A DNA stretch of 64,000 nt from Pseudoalteromonas umbrosa (GCF_030125375.1 NZ_JASJUU010000009.1:62001-126000); one strand, 5' to 3'. Counted from the stretch's first letter, positions 44,586 to 52,830 are shown. A program made the numbers and translations. The notes: generated from the sequence alone by a model not told the origin.

Positions 44586-45425
44586 CTACACAGAAAACGG
44601 GTAACGGATCGCATCATGGGATTGATAATTTACCAATTTAAAATCATCGGTCGTCACCCAGGTCTCAACGTCTTCCAACGTTTTGATATCGGGATTTATC
44701 CAAATCTTCGGATTAGGGAGGGGCGAGCGCTTTAATTGTACATCGCGCATCAATTCAACTTGGTTGTCGTAAATATGAGCATTGGTTATATGATGACGCG
44801 CCCGACCGGCCTGATGCCCAGTGATCTGCGCCATCAAGCGCAATAACACCTGTACTTGCGTGGTATTGGCCCCTGCTAAGCCCAGCGGTACATCACAACT
44901 GCGCTGATAGCTCTCTAGATATAGGGTGCCATTGCTAAGGGCAAAGTTATGTGTGTGCATACAAGGTCGTAAACACCCTTTATCAAACTCATCCGGTTTA
45001 TAAAATGTGATGATTTCCCCGCGGTCATCGCAATTATTTTTAAGGTTATCATACACTTTTCTGATTAGATCAATGCCACCAAAGTCTTTGGCAACCGCCC
45101 CGTACACCTTGCCCATATCATCCTCACCTTGACGATTCGGGTTCGTAAGCCACTGACTATTTTCATTGGCATTGGCATCCCAAGAGCGGGTGCCTAACTG
45201 ACGAAAGGTCTTTGCAGAAGTGGCACCGCGTAAATAGCCAAGCAGCTCAGCAACGGCCAATTTAAAAGGCACTTTACGCGTTGTGACTATCTCAAATTCA
45301 GGCCCCGAGCAATCGTATTCCAACGTTGTACCTATCAAGGTTAAACAACGAGTGCCCGTGCGCGAATTCTCTATCCAGTGTCCATGGTCGAGGATGCGCT
45401 GCGCTAATTGTTGATATTGTTTCAT
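44586..45425 (-). CDS. thyA: thymidylate synthase
   Basis: This 279-residue enzyme methylates dUMP using methylenetetrahydrofolate, the product cycle served by the DHFR here. Motifs seen are the N-terminal VTTRKVPFKLAVAELLGYLRG, the catalytic Cys in CLRPCMHTHNF, YQRSCDVPLGL and HITNAHIYDNQVELM. The dUMP-binding segment reads GLAGANTTQV, with an apparent one-residue insertion before the conserved Asn (usual GLPFN). The Asn itself argues against a dCMP hydroxymethylase. ATG 45425 follows TTGAGAGAA; the TGAGAC motif is 10 bases upstream. Confidence 0.9.
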   Translation of the reverse strand: MKQYQQLAQRILDHGHWIENSRTGTRCLTLIGTTLEYDCSGPEFEIVTTRKVPFKLAVAELLGYLRGATSAKTFRQLGTRSWDANANENSQWLTNPNRQGEDDMGKVYGAVAKDFGGIDLIRKVYDNLKNNCDDRGEIITFYKPDEFDKGCLRPCMHTHNFALSNGTLYLESYQRSCDVPLGLAGANTTQVQVLLRLMAQITGHQAGRARHHITNAHIYDNQVELMRDVQLKRSPLPNPKIWINPDIKTLEDVETWVTTDDFKLVNYQSHDAIRYPFSV

Positions 45426-45464
45426 TTCTCTCAAGTCTCAATGGTTATAATTTTTATCCAGAAC

Positions 45465-45770
45465 TTAGTACAGATTAAAGCTTAATTGTTGAACCACTTT
45501 TAATGCTTCATCACGCGACGGGACAACAGGAAACCCATTGTAAGTCATAGATAGCGAGTCAAACCTCTCCTGCTCGCCCAATAACTCAACCCAATTTGCC
45601 ACCGCCTCTTCAAACGAGCTGGCCACTTGATTACTTAATCGCTCAGGGACAATGTTACCTGTCTCGGTCGTGACGATTGTCCAAAGTTCAAATGATAATT
45701 GGTCTTCATGGAGGAACGTGGTCGTCTCTTCCGTCGAAACAAATGCATTAGCTAGCCAATTTGTATTCAT
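45465..45770 (-). CDS. small hypothetical protein, 101 aa
   Basis: The ATG at 45770 has TTAGGAGTA upstream; the longer frame to 45890 runs into the promoter region. The product is acidic, with DQLSFELWTIVTTETGNIVP and SFEEAVANWVELLGEQERFD segments and SRDEALKVVQQL at the end. The pattern suggests a small alpha/beta protein. Unrecognised. Confidence 0.6.
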   Translation of the reverse strand: MNTNWLANAFVSTEETTTFLHEDQLSFELWTIVTTETGNIVPERLSNQVASSFEEAVANWVELLGEQERFDSLSMTYNGFPVVPSRDEALKVVQQLSFNLY

Positions 45771-45998
45771 AATAAAGATACTCCTAAGTCTCACGCAGCA
45801 TGCGATAGAATATGTAAAAACCGCATACCGACTGAATATTACGCTGAAATCCCCTACGTAGCAATAGAGAAGCTTCAAATAGCATAGCATGTTTTGCTGT
45901 GTCTTTTCGATTTATTGTACAACAAATAAATTTGTGCCATTGAACTATTGATATATTTAGTACATAGTACGGTTTTCAATACAGAGAATTGTACAACG
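45771..45998. promoter_or_regulatory. divergent control region with two palindromes
   Basis: TTGTACAA at 45915-45922 and 45989-45996, the latter ending two bases before the next ATG, and TGAGAC on the minus strand (complement of 45788-45793). Confidence 0.5.
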
Positions 45999-46568
45999 AT
46001 GAGTACCGAATCTACGGTCTCTTTGATAGACACCCTAGAGGCGCTACAAAAACAACACAAAGAACATGCAGCCTCTGTCAAATGTATATTAAAGCGACTA
46101 GACCTTGCGCTAAAGCGCTCTAAAATCACCTTGCTTGGCCTCTCAGAGGACGGCGAGCCCCTATATAAACCCGCTCATTTGGCATCACCACGAGATCAGT
46201 TACGCTGTGGTTTAATGGTTGAGAATGAAATAAAAGATGCCCGCGTCATTGCCCTAAACAACCATCATTTCCGCACTCAAGGCGAGACAAAAGGACAAAA
46301 ACTGAATAAATTAGAGCATGAGCTTTCCGTCTTATCACAAGTGCTACCAAGTAAAATATCTGAAAAGCAACTTGTTGATATAATTAACGAATACACGCAA
46401 AATGCGCTACATAATAACCCCGAGATCAGTGAACCCCAGATGGTTGCCAGAACCATGAAGTATTTACGAGACTCGATGTTTGGCCGTTATTGCAAACGAG
46501 AGGCACGGGAAATTGCTGAGATGACCGCCAGCGCCAATATCAACAGCCGCCTTATCACAGCTTGGTGA
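45999..46568 (+). CDS. YqeY-like protein (GatB/YqeY C-terminal-type domain)
   Basis: The product (189 aa) has an N-terminal helical segment (LDTLEALQKQHKEHAASVKC). Its C-terminal part reads KLNKLEHELSVLSQVLPSKI, SEKQLVDIINEYTQNAL, QMVARTMKYLRDSMFGRYCK. This follows the YqeY/GatB tail pattern 'E...L..yLP..ls..el...i.......vm..L.....Gr.d'. The GatB tail binds tRNA in amidotransferases; stand-alone YqeY has no settled function. A TTGTACAA site sits where a ribosome site would be, so the start or the mode of initiation is uncertain. Confidence 0.5.
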   Translation: MSTESTVSLIDTLEALQKQHKEHAASVKCILKRLDLALKRSKITLLGLSEDGEPLYKPAHLASPRDQLRCGLMVENEIKDARVIALNNHHFRTQGETKGQKLNKLEHELSVLSQVLPSKISEKQLVDIINEYTQNALHNNPEISEPQMVARTMKYLRDSMFGRYCKREAREIAEMTASANINSRLITAW

Positions 46569-46571
46569 TGC

Positions 46572-47189
46572 ATGATGAGATTTGACCAAGCACTTATCAT
46601 GCAAGAGGACATCAGTGAGCAACGCGTTAAACTGGACGCAAGTTTCGATGAAAAGCTCGCCGCACTGCGACAAGTGTACGAGCAGCGCAAAACCAACCTC
46701 GAAAAAAGCTATGCCCAAGCAAATCATGTCATTACCACCGAGTCTCCTGCTTTGACAGATCCGAAAGTGCATTTAGGTAGCCAAGCGGTCCGTATTGTCG
46801 GTGATGCAGCCCTCGCGGGTCGCGACTTTGAGCACTGCTGTTTACAAGCCGCGACCAACCTCGCGCGCACACAGGGGCAAAGTCTTGGCCATTATAGTTA
46901 TTGCACAGTAACTCGCGGCGCAATCCATGGGTTGTTTCAAGTGCTTCCATTTGGCGGTAAAGCTCAAGCCAATGACATTCCGCTATTTCGCATCGAAGGG
47001 ACGCCAGAAGTGGCACATAAAATCCTAACCGGTTCGCAACTGCCAAGTAATGTCATTGAAGCGGCGAGTTACTTTGTCTATCACTTACCCGCTCTATTTA
47101 AACTAGGTTGGCGCTGGGAGGACACGGTCGTGCGCAGTAGCGATCTATTTGCAGGTGATCCGAACATTGCACAGATGCTCACTCAGTAG
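46572..47189 (+). CDS. hypothetical protein, 205 aa
   Basis: The N-terminal third is coiled-coil (SFDEKLAALRQVYEQRKTNL). The remainder contains HCCLQAATNLARTQGQSLGH and WRWEDTVVRSSDLFAGDPNI. It begins 4 bases after the preceding stop and is therefore in its operon. I do not recognise it. Confidence 0.65.
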   Translation: MMRFDQALIMQEDISEQRVKLDASFDEKLAALRQVYEQRKTNLEKSYAQANHVITTESPALTDPKVHLGSQAVRIVGDAALAGRDFEHCCLQAATNLARTQGQSLGHYSYCTVTRGAIHGLFQVLPFGGKAQANDIPLFRIEGTPEVAHKILTGSQLPSNVIEAASYFVYHLPALFKLGWRWEDTVVRSSDLFAGDPNIAQMLTQ

Positions 47190-47192
47190 CCC

Positions 47193-47735
47193 TTAATTCA
47201 GCGTTGTCGCAGTGGCCTGTATCATATTGCGATAGCTGCTGACCGGCCATGTCAAAACCAGCTCTCTGATCTTGGGGTGCTGCTCAAGATAAAGCACAGC
47301 ACTGAGCAGTGCATCCAATACCCCAAGCGGCAGAGCCAATGTCATCACGATACGAGTCAAAGCATTGGCGCGTAATTCCAAGCTGACCGAGCCACGAGTA
47401 ATCTCACCGATTGTGACGTGTAAATCTTGCCAGCGCTTACTTGTGGTCGACACGTGCACGCAGGCAAGCAGCGCCGCACGAATATCGTCTGCCTGAAATG
47501 GCATATGCTCGGTATGACGTTTATTAAACAGCAAGTCTTTCAAAGCCTCACCAGCAAATACCAGTGTTGCTTTTAACGGCGGTCGACGCGAGTCTCCGGC
47601 CTCTTCAGGGGCATGTCCGGCCTTAAATTCTGCACATAATGTCAATCGGCAAACATCTTTAAGCGACACCACTCCACTCATCTGAATGCGCTCAGGGGTA
47701 TCTCGATAATACGTGTCATAGATCACGGCGTACAT
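47193..47735 (-). CDS. hypothetical protein, 180 aa
   Basis: ATG 47735 follows CCCGAGGACTTT. The protein has MYAVIYDTYYRDTPERIQMS at the start and a hydrophobic, leucine-rich C-terminal half (RIVMTLALPLGVLDALLSAV). No motif recognised. It converges tail-to-tail with the 46572 gene, 4 bases apart. Confidence 0.62.
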   Translation of the reverse strand: MYAVIYDTYYRDTPERIQMSGVVSLKDVCRLTLCAEFKAGHAPEEAGDSRRPPLKATLVFAGEALKDLLFNKRHTEHMPFQADDIRAALLACVHVSTTSKRWQDLHVTIGEITRGSVSLELRANALTRIVMTLALPLGVLDALLSAVLYLEQHPKIRELVLTWPVSSYRNMIQATATTLN

Positions 47736-47858
47736 AAAGTCCTCGGGTATCAAAATCTCACAACCGCAGTATATTATAAAATATTGTACAAACAATCACT
47801 TTTATATTGTACAATGATCTACCAATGAGAATGCGCGTGAGCGACTGGGAGTGAGACA
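47736..47858. promoter_or_regulatory. divergent promoters with two TTGTACAA sites 23 bp apart
   Basis: Palindromes at 47784-47791 and 47807-47814 lie between the leftward 47193 gene and the rightward nuclease gene. On the minus strand a TATAAT is present 6 bases beyond the first palindrome. TGAGAC (47853-47858) abuts the nuclease start. Confidence 0.6.
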
Positions 47859-48311
47859 ATGAGCAGAGTAAAAAGCTCAGCCAAGTTTATGGCTGCGCTA
47901 ATGATAATGATGGGCGTTAGCACAACGCACGCCAATACCATTTACGAGCAATCTGTGGACGTCAGTGAGTTAGTCTCTGTTTACGACGGTGACACCATCA
48001 AGGTAAACATTGCAGGCTGGCCTCATATTATCGGCAGAGCCATCAATGTGCGTGTTCATGGCGTCGATACGCCAGAGATCCGCAGCTACAAATGCCTAGA
48101 AGAAAAAAACCTTGGTGAACAAGCTAAGCACTTCACTTTTGATTTCGTTTCCAGTGGAAAAATCACCCTACACAACCTGCAACGCGATAAGTATTTTCGA
48201 ATTTTAGCGGACGTGAAAGTCGATGGCGTCCCGCTCTCTCGACGCTTGATTGAAGCGGGCTTAGCCTTCGAATATTACGGTGGCACAAAGCAATCTTGGT
48301 GTAATGGATAA
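47859..48311 (+). CDS. secreted staphylococcal-type nuclease (SNase)
   Basis: The 150-residue protein has a signal peptide (SAKFMAALMIMMGVSTTHAN) and then an SNase OB-fold: VSVYDGDTIKVN (metal Asp), INVRVHGVDTPEIRSYKC (Arg and Glu catalytic positions) and RDKYFRILADVKVDG (second Arg). It would hydrolyse DNA or RNA in the periplasm or outside the cell. A secreted nuclease could degrade competing phage DNA during entry or supply nucleotides. GTGAGACA lies before the ATG. Confidence 0.87.
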   Translation: MSRVKSSAKFMAALMIMMGVSTTHANTIYEQSVDVSELVSVYDGDTIKVNIAGWPHIIGRAINVRVHGVDTPEIRSYKCLEEKNLGEQAKHFTFDFVSSGKITLHNLQRDKYFRILADVKVDGVPLSRRLIEAGLAFEYYGGTKQSWCNG

Positions 48312-48325
48312 CCTTGGAAAAAACA

Positions 48326-48841
48326 ATGAACGAACAACTCAATAAATTAACAATAGCCGATGCACAGGCAAAAATGTATGCCGAATTCGATGCCGACTTA
48401 AAAACTAAATGCCCTTGCTGTCATGCAGTGAAACGTGCCTACAAACGCGCTCTGACGCATTCAATGATCAATGCACTGCAACTTGTCCAAATGCACACCC
48501 AGCACTGTGTGGTACGTGAATTTCATTTAGAAACCATACTCAAAGACGCAACTTGTCATTCAGGTACCCGTGGAGATGCCGCAAAGCTGCGCTACTGGGG
48601 GCTCATTGAACGGGGTAAACGCGGTAATGGCTACTATCATTTGACAGAGAAAGGCAACCAATTTTTAGCCGGTGAATTAGCCGTGCCCACCCATGTCACC
48701 GTCTATGAAAACCAAGTATTGGCACACAGCGACAGTACTTTAGTTTGGAATAGCAGTGAAGGAACAAAAACCACAGAAAAACCCAATAACCGTGGCTTAA
48801 TGGGCAGCTTAAAAGCCGCAGTTAAAAACGTATTTAATTGA
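48326..48841 (+). CDS. winged-helix-like protein with Cys cluster
   Basis: This 171-residue protein starts with a CPCCHAVKRAYKRALTHSMI segment. It continues as a probable winged helix: REFHLETILKD, GTRGDAAKLRYWGLIERGKR, GNGYYHLTEKGNQFLAGELA, the last typical of a wing and terminal helix. Many phage proteins with this layout are transcription regulators or small host-takeover proteins. GGAAAAAACA precedes the ATG. Confidence 0.55.
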   Translation: MNEQLNKLTIADAQAKMYAEFDADLKTKCPCCHAVKRAYKRALTHSMINALQLVQMHTQHCVVREFHLETILKDATCHSGTRGDAAKLRYWGLIERGKRGNGYYHLTEKGNQFLAGELAVPTHVTVYENQVLAHSDSTLVWNSSEGTKTTEKPNNRGLMGSLKAAVKNVFN

Positions 48842-48858
48842 TTTTTATTGGAAATACC

Positions 48859-49089
48859 ATGCTAAACACACAACCCCAACTAAGAAGAAACACCCTTAAA
48901 TTGTGGCAAAGTGAGCGTCAACTTATTCGCATTTACCTTGCTAACAACATCAGTCTCACTGGGTATATTGCAGAGCATGACGACAGTTCAGTACTACTTG
49001 AACTACAAGGGCAGGACAACGCATTTACTTTAATTGATAGAGACAAGGTTCTAAGCATTTGCAGTCACGCCTATTTGGGTAAATCATAA
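48859..49089 (+). CDS. Hfq-like (Sm-fold) RNA chaperone
   Basis: The 76-residue protein aligns along its length with Hfq. Its RQLIRIYLANNISLTGYIAE corresponds to Hfq's VPVSIYLVNGIKLQGQIES (Sm1), HDDSSVLLEL to FDQFVILLKN, and TLIDRDKVLSICS to VYKHAISTVVPS (Sm2). The Sm2 Tyr-Lys-His residues that bind U-rich RNA are replaced by Ile-Asp-Arg, so RNA specificity may differ. The ATG at 48859 has TTGGAAAT upstream, 17 bases after the previous stop. Cellular Hfq pairs sRNAs with mRNAs. Confidence 0.6.
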   Translation: MLNTQPQLRRNTLKLWQSERQLIRIYLANNISLTGYIAEHDDSSVLLELQGQDNAFTLIDRDKVLSICSHAYLGKS

Positions 49090-49097
49090 GCGACATT

Positions 49098-49478
49098 ATG
49101 ATAGGCGAAATTACCCCTGAGCTTTGGTCGCCAAGCCAAGCCGAACTGGATTTACAGGCCGAACACGGCCTGTTATCCGTGCGAGATGAAACGCTTTTTT
49201 TCAAATGTATTCGCAGTGGTGGCTGCTGTAAAACCAACCTGTGCCCTGTCGGTGAGCTTGACCAAACAGCACAGCAATGTCGTTTTTTACACCCCCACAA
49301 AAACCTCGACACAGGTCATACATTATATCGTTGTACTATCGCCCATGAGCAACACACCCAAGCCGCTTGTCAGATCAGCAAAGGTTGCTGCATGCCCTGG
49401 TCACAAGCCAGAAACGACCTATTAAACGCACATAAATCTGACCTCGCCAATTTAATCGCTGTTCTGAACATAGAATAA
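49098..49478 (+). CDS. cysteine-rich metal-binding protein, 126 aa
   Basis: Nine cysteines include FKCIRSGGCCKTNLCPVGEL, QQCRF, YRCTIAH and QACQISKGCCMPW. The spacing recalls YkgJ-type proteins (CxxCxxCC...C), which bind zinc or an iron-sulfur cluster. It starts 8 bases after the Hfq-like gene, so the two are likely co-expressed. Function is unknown. Confidence 0.6.
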   Translation: MIGEITPELWSPSQAELDLQAEHGLLSVRDETLFFKCIRSGGCCKTNLCPVGELDQTAQQCRFLHPHKNLDTGHTLYRCTIAHEQHTQAACQISKGCCMPWSQARNDLLNAHKSDLANLIAVLNIE

Positions 49479-49810
49479 TGTGTTAGACTTGCAAGTGTGT
49501 ATCTATCCTTTTACTTAGATATTTACCCCACATTGATTGAGACTGCATCCTGTGAATAATCATATTCTCTGGTCATTGCTTGACTAAAAAGCACGACCAA
49601 AGAGCCCTGATTTAAGCAGGCAGTTTTACTTATCTCCCGTCATATATGACGATATTTAAGTGCCCAAAGCTGCGCATATGAGACATTAAGACACACGGTT
49701 TTTTCGTTAATTAGTGCGCAGGCCATTGCCATACGACTATGACCTTGAACTGTGTAACTGCGTTACTTGCGTGATGTGAATGCGGTCAATTCACATATAA
49801 CGGAGGTTAC
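49479..49810 (+). promoter_or_regulatory. 332-base non-coding region with a 14-bp palindrome
   Basis: Contains TTGAGAC (49537-49543), TGAGAC (49679-49684) and the perfect palindrome CGTCATATATGACG (49638-49651). No gene-like frame is apparent. It contains no TTGTACAA. Confidence 0.5.
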
Positions 49811-50350
49811 ATGGCTTACGCTCCTTCAAACGCTGATCTAAAAAACGCTGCAAACTTATTTGCAGAGGTCAAACGTCTTGAATATACAAACACAATGCTG
49901 AGCGATGAGGCGAGTTATGCAAAGGCTGCACTAAAAACAGCACTTGATAAATTGGGTTTCGATTGGTCTCCCGCCAGTCGTGACTATTCGATAATGCAAC
50001 GTGTCCTTGAAGTAACATCACTGCCAGAAGTACAGTCTTCTTTGCAACAAAGTGAGGAGCTTAGAACACAAGCAAATCATACAATTTTGCAATTGCGACA
50101 AACGACGTCACTGTTAGTGCGAGACCGAGATTGTCTACTATTGGCTTTGACACAACGGTTTAAGGATCAAGCTTACCGCTGCGATTATATGGGCGAGTTT
50201 GCCGTGATTATCGAAGCTGAAGTTGGTAACTTTTGCTGGTTTATCGACAAGGAAAGTATGGCCTTATTTACGGACTTAACGAAAAAATCAGCGCCTAGCC
50301 AAATCTTGTCAAAACACGAGCGCGCCAGTTTATTACACGCACTGCTCTAG
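49811..50350 (+). CDS. hypothetical protein, 179 aa
   Basis: CGGAGGTTAC, a very strong ribosome site, precedes the ATG. The protein is helical (ADLKNAANLFAEVKRLEYTN; QQSEELRTQANHTILQLRQT) with a short beta region (GEFAVIIEAEVGNFCWFID). It is unrecognised, but its signals suggest strong expression. Confidence 0.68.
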   Translation: MAYAPSNADLKNAANLFAEVKRLEYTNTMLSDEASYAKAALKTALDKLGFDWSPASRDYSIMQRVLEVTSLPEVQSSLQQSEELRTQANHTILQLRQTTSLLVRDRDCLLLALTQRFKDQAYRCDYMGEFAVIIEAEVGNFCWFIDKESMALFTDLTKKSAPSQILSKHERASLLHALL

Positions 50351-50379
50351 ACAACAGGCTAGGTTAGCTGTTATGTTGT

Positions 50380-50414
50380 TGGCCCTAACTGAGGAAAACA
50401 CCCAGTTAGGGCCA
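50380..50414. other. 12-bp-stem hairpin without U-tract
   Basis: TGGCCCTAACTG (50380-50391) pairs exactly with CAGTTAGGGCCA (50403-50414). It may be an RNA processing or stabilising element between two genes. TTGAGAC follows at 50441. Confidence 0.55.
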
Positions 50415-50462
50415 CCTGTATTAGAGGTGAGCAATTTAATTTGAGACTTTGAGAGAATAATA

Positions 50463-50783
50463 ATGACTGTATTTCCTAATGGACAGATCCGAGCGCTATT
50501 CAGCGTGCCTGCAATTAACGCTGTAATTGAGAAAGAAATGCCTGAGTTTGAATACTTACCAGAAGTACTAAAACTTATATCAGGTGTTACAAATCAAGAT
50601 GTTACGCAAAGAGAACATGATTTGATCATGGGTGATAAGCGCCTACTCATGTTGCTAGATGCGGCCAGTGATGATGTCAAAGCCCAAATGGCAAAAGTGT
50701 CAGGTTGGACACAGTCATTTTGTGAATTCGGGGCCAAATTTGCGGTGAGCGTTGTACCACAGCCCAAACCAATTACAGAATAA
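50463..50783 (+). CDS. small hypothetical protein, 106 aa
   Basis: The protein is mostly helical and acidic (AINAVIEKEMPEFEYLPEVL; ASDDVKAQMAKVSGWTQSFC). GAGAGAATAATA precedes the ATG and TTGAGAC is 16 bases upstream of that. Unrecognised. Confidence 0.65.
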   Translation: MTVFPNGQIRALFSVPAINAVIEKEMPEFEYLPEVLKLISGVTNQDVTQREHDLIMGDKRLLMLLDAASDDVKAQMAKVSGWTQSFCEFGAKFAVSVVPQPKPITE

Positions 50784-50912
50784 ACGTTTATAGTGTGCGC
50801 TAGGCTAGCTACTTTTTTATGACTAAAAGAGAAGCAATGAAGTACTTGCTTTAACCTAATCAGAATGCCAAAATCATTGTATAATGTTTTTATATTAAGA
50901 AGCAGAATTGAT

Positions 50913-51068
50913 ATGACCCGACTTGAAAAAGTACTAGCCGAGCTCACAGAACTTGTTGAACAACAGCAAGATAGACAATCTCACCGCGCAGTAACACCTG
51001 CATGTGGGGATGTCTGTATTTGCAATAATACGTGTGGTTGTGCCGATGATGCCAAAGAAAATACTTAA
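50913..51068 (+). CDS. 51-aa protein with Cys-rich tail
   Basis: A leucine-rich coiled coil (MTRLEKVLAELTELVEQQQD) is followed by a cysteine cluster (ACGDVCICNNTCGCAD) that could bind metal. The leader has TTGTATAATG at about 50878, a one-base variant of the palindrome coinciding with a TATAAT -10. A GAAGCAG ribosome site is weak. Confidence 0.5.
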   Translation: MTRLEKVLAELTELVEQQQDRQSHRAVTPACGDVCICNNTCGCADDAKENT

Positions 51069-51216
51069 TATTCTTTTTGCTTTAACATTATCGGTGCTGC
51101 TAGTCCGTTTAAATAACAGTACCTGGTGTTACATAATGACGGCTGAAAGTCGTGATACTGGTTATGCAAATGTAGCAAAAACAAAGGCAGATCAGAGAGC
51201 TGGCTCACTTAATTGA
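51046..51216 (+). CDS. possible small exported or membrane protein, 56 aa
   Basis: ATGATG at 51046 opens a frame overlapping the end of the 50913 gene. The product starts MMPKKILNILFALTLSVLLV, a basic residue pair and hydrophobic helix like a signal or anchor, then a polar tail (AESRDTGYANVAKTKADQRA). Overlapping small genes with a membrane anchor can be lysis (spanin-type) genes; I cannot confirm that here. Confidence 0.35.
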   Translation: MMPKKILNILFALTLSVLLVRLNNSTWCYIMTAESRDTGYANVAKTKADQRAGSLN

Positions 51217-51433
51217 TAATTATATCACGGCACTGAGCACAATAAATCGATACTATGAAGTTCACCCAATCCCATCGCTACCCTTTGTACAAAGATAATA
51301 AAAATAGTAGAATTACAAAGAACACGTAAAGAAGATATTTTCTTTATCCGAGACATGAGAATGCCCACAATCGCGATTGTGAACCGGCTATGAGACAGCA
51401 ATAAACCTAACTTAACACCTAGGAGTTATTAGC
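51217..51433 (+). promoter_or_regulatory. promoter region of the 51.4 kb gene
   Basis: TTGTACAA (51285-51292) with TTGTAC exactly 17 bases before TAGAAT (51308-51313), plus TGAGAC at 51391-51396. An inverted repeat CACAATCGCGATTGTG lies at about 51366-51381. Confidence 0.55.
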
Positions 51434-52762
51434 ATGGCATTTTCCATGAAATCAGTGCTTGCGGAAACATTTGTTAACGCAACTTCATCATCAGTAAACA
51501 CGCACGGTTTGCACTCTGTTACCTTTACGCTTGAAAACGCTTTAGCATCAGGTGACTTCCTATTGCAAGCAATACGTCAACATGCGTCAGATAACGCTAT
51601 TACATTAAAAGAAGACATCAGTAACTCATATCTTTCTGTGTATTTAGTACCAAATCGCAACGCAACGGCAAATGGCGTTGACAAGAATAAGTTCGACAAT
51701 GGTGACTATGATGACACCTTAGTAGCTCGTCGTATTCCATTGAGTAAACTGATCCAATCCCAAAGTGGCAGCACTTTATACGCTGCGTTTGAGATCTCAG
51801 GCTTACCTGCTGGCATTGACTATAAATATGCTTTTGAACTGGTGCTCAATAAGCAACCTCAGACAGATTGGTTAACATCTTCTGATATTATCGCTTTAGA
51901 GGGTACAGAAATTGGTAAACCAAGTGTCACCATCAAAAAAGTTGAAGAAGGCAGTGCCGTAAAAGTCACGATTGATACTGCTGTCACTGATGATACAGAC
52001 ACATTTGTACTAGAAGTCATCGACTCAACAAAGGCGAAAATGCCTGAAATGAGTTATGACGAGACTGTAATATTGACCTCCAACTTCACTTTTGATCCAG
52101 ATGCCAAGCCAGTCTTCACATTCTCACCAACGACCGAGAATATGCGCCGCTACGTTAACTATGAAATCCGTGTGCGCGCTCGTAAAGCTGAAGCTGGTAA
52201 AGCTGACTCTGCAAGTGAATACGAAGTGGTCACAGCTGAGCCATTTATGCTGCCTTGGTTGTCAGACTTTGTTGACCAAACGGTCATTCAAGGACGACAA
52301 GTCGAAGACACACTAGTTGCAGATTTGGCACAAAATATCCTTGATAATGCACAAGTACGTGACCAGTTACGTGGTGCATTAAATTCAGGGTCTTATTCAA
52401 GTGTCGCATCACTTCTTTACGATATGACACGTGACGTCGCCGTAGAAGAGTTCCAAACTATGGCTATAAAATTCTCACAAATTCGTGAGTTTTTACGCCG
52501 CATTGCACTTTATAGCGAGATTGACGAAAGCTATGCTGAAATGCTGGATCTAAGCGACCCTGAACTCAAAGAAGCGTTTACTTTCGTGACCAAACAAGGT
52601 TACCGAGAAGGCATCCCAACAAGCTATTACACTTGGTTAGACAAGGCATTTTATCTTGGTGCCGTTGTCGATACACAGACCAATAAAATCGCAGAAAATA
52701 AGTTCCATGTAACAGTGCGCGGTTCTGTCTACAGAGACCGTGCAGAAATCCTGTTCTCATAA
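51434..52762 (+). CDS. probable virion structural protein, 442 aa
   Basis: The first two thirds look like tandem beta-sandwich (Ig/Fn3-like) domains (LYAAFEISGLPAGIDYKYAF; AVKVTIDTAVTDDTDTFVLE; NYEIRVRARKAE). The last third (from LPWLSDFVDQTVIQGRQVED) is helical and ends with a short beta strand region. The 442-aa product of the next gene shares this layout and end. Strong ribosome site CTAGGAGTT. A structural role is inferred from size, domains, duplication and location; I cannot name the part. Confidence 0.62.
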   Translation: MAFSMKSVLAETFVNATSSSVNTHGLHSVTFTLENALASGDFLLQAIRQHASDNAITLKEDISNSYLSVYLVPNRNATANGVDKNKFDNGDYDDTLVARRIPLSKLIQSQSGSTLYAAFEISGLPAGIDYKYAFELVLNKQPQTDWLTSSDIIALEGTEIGKPSVTIKKVEEGSAVKVTIDTAVTDDTDTFVLEVIDSTKAKMPEMSYDETVILTSNFTFDPDAKPVFTFSPTTENMRRYVNYEIRVRARKAEAGKADSASEYEVVTAEPFMLPWLSDFVDQTVIQGRQVEDTLVADLAQNILDNAQVRDQLRGALNSGSYSSVASLLYDMTRDVAVEEFQTMAIKFSQIREFLRRIALYSEIDESYAEMLDLSDPELKEAFTFVTKQGYREGIPTSYYTWLDKAFYLGAVVDTQTNKIAENKFHVTVRGSVYRDRAEILFS

Positions 52763-52830
52763 TAGAACTCGCCATCTGACTGTAGGTCAAGCCTCACCGC
52801 TTGACCTCTTTGACTAAGGAATACTGCATA

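Noticed and set aside
44586..45425. Thymidylate synthase as a dCMP hydroxymethylase
   Set aside because: The pyrimidine-discriminating residue appears to be Asn rather than Asp, despite the loop insertion.
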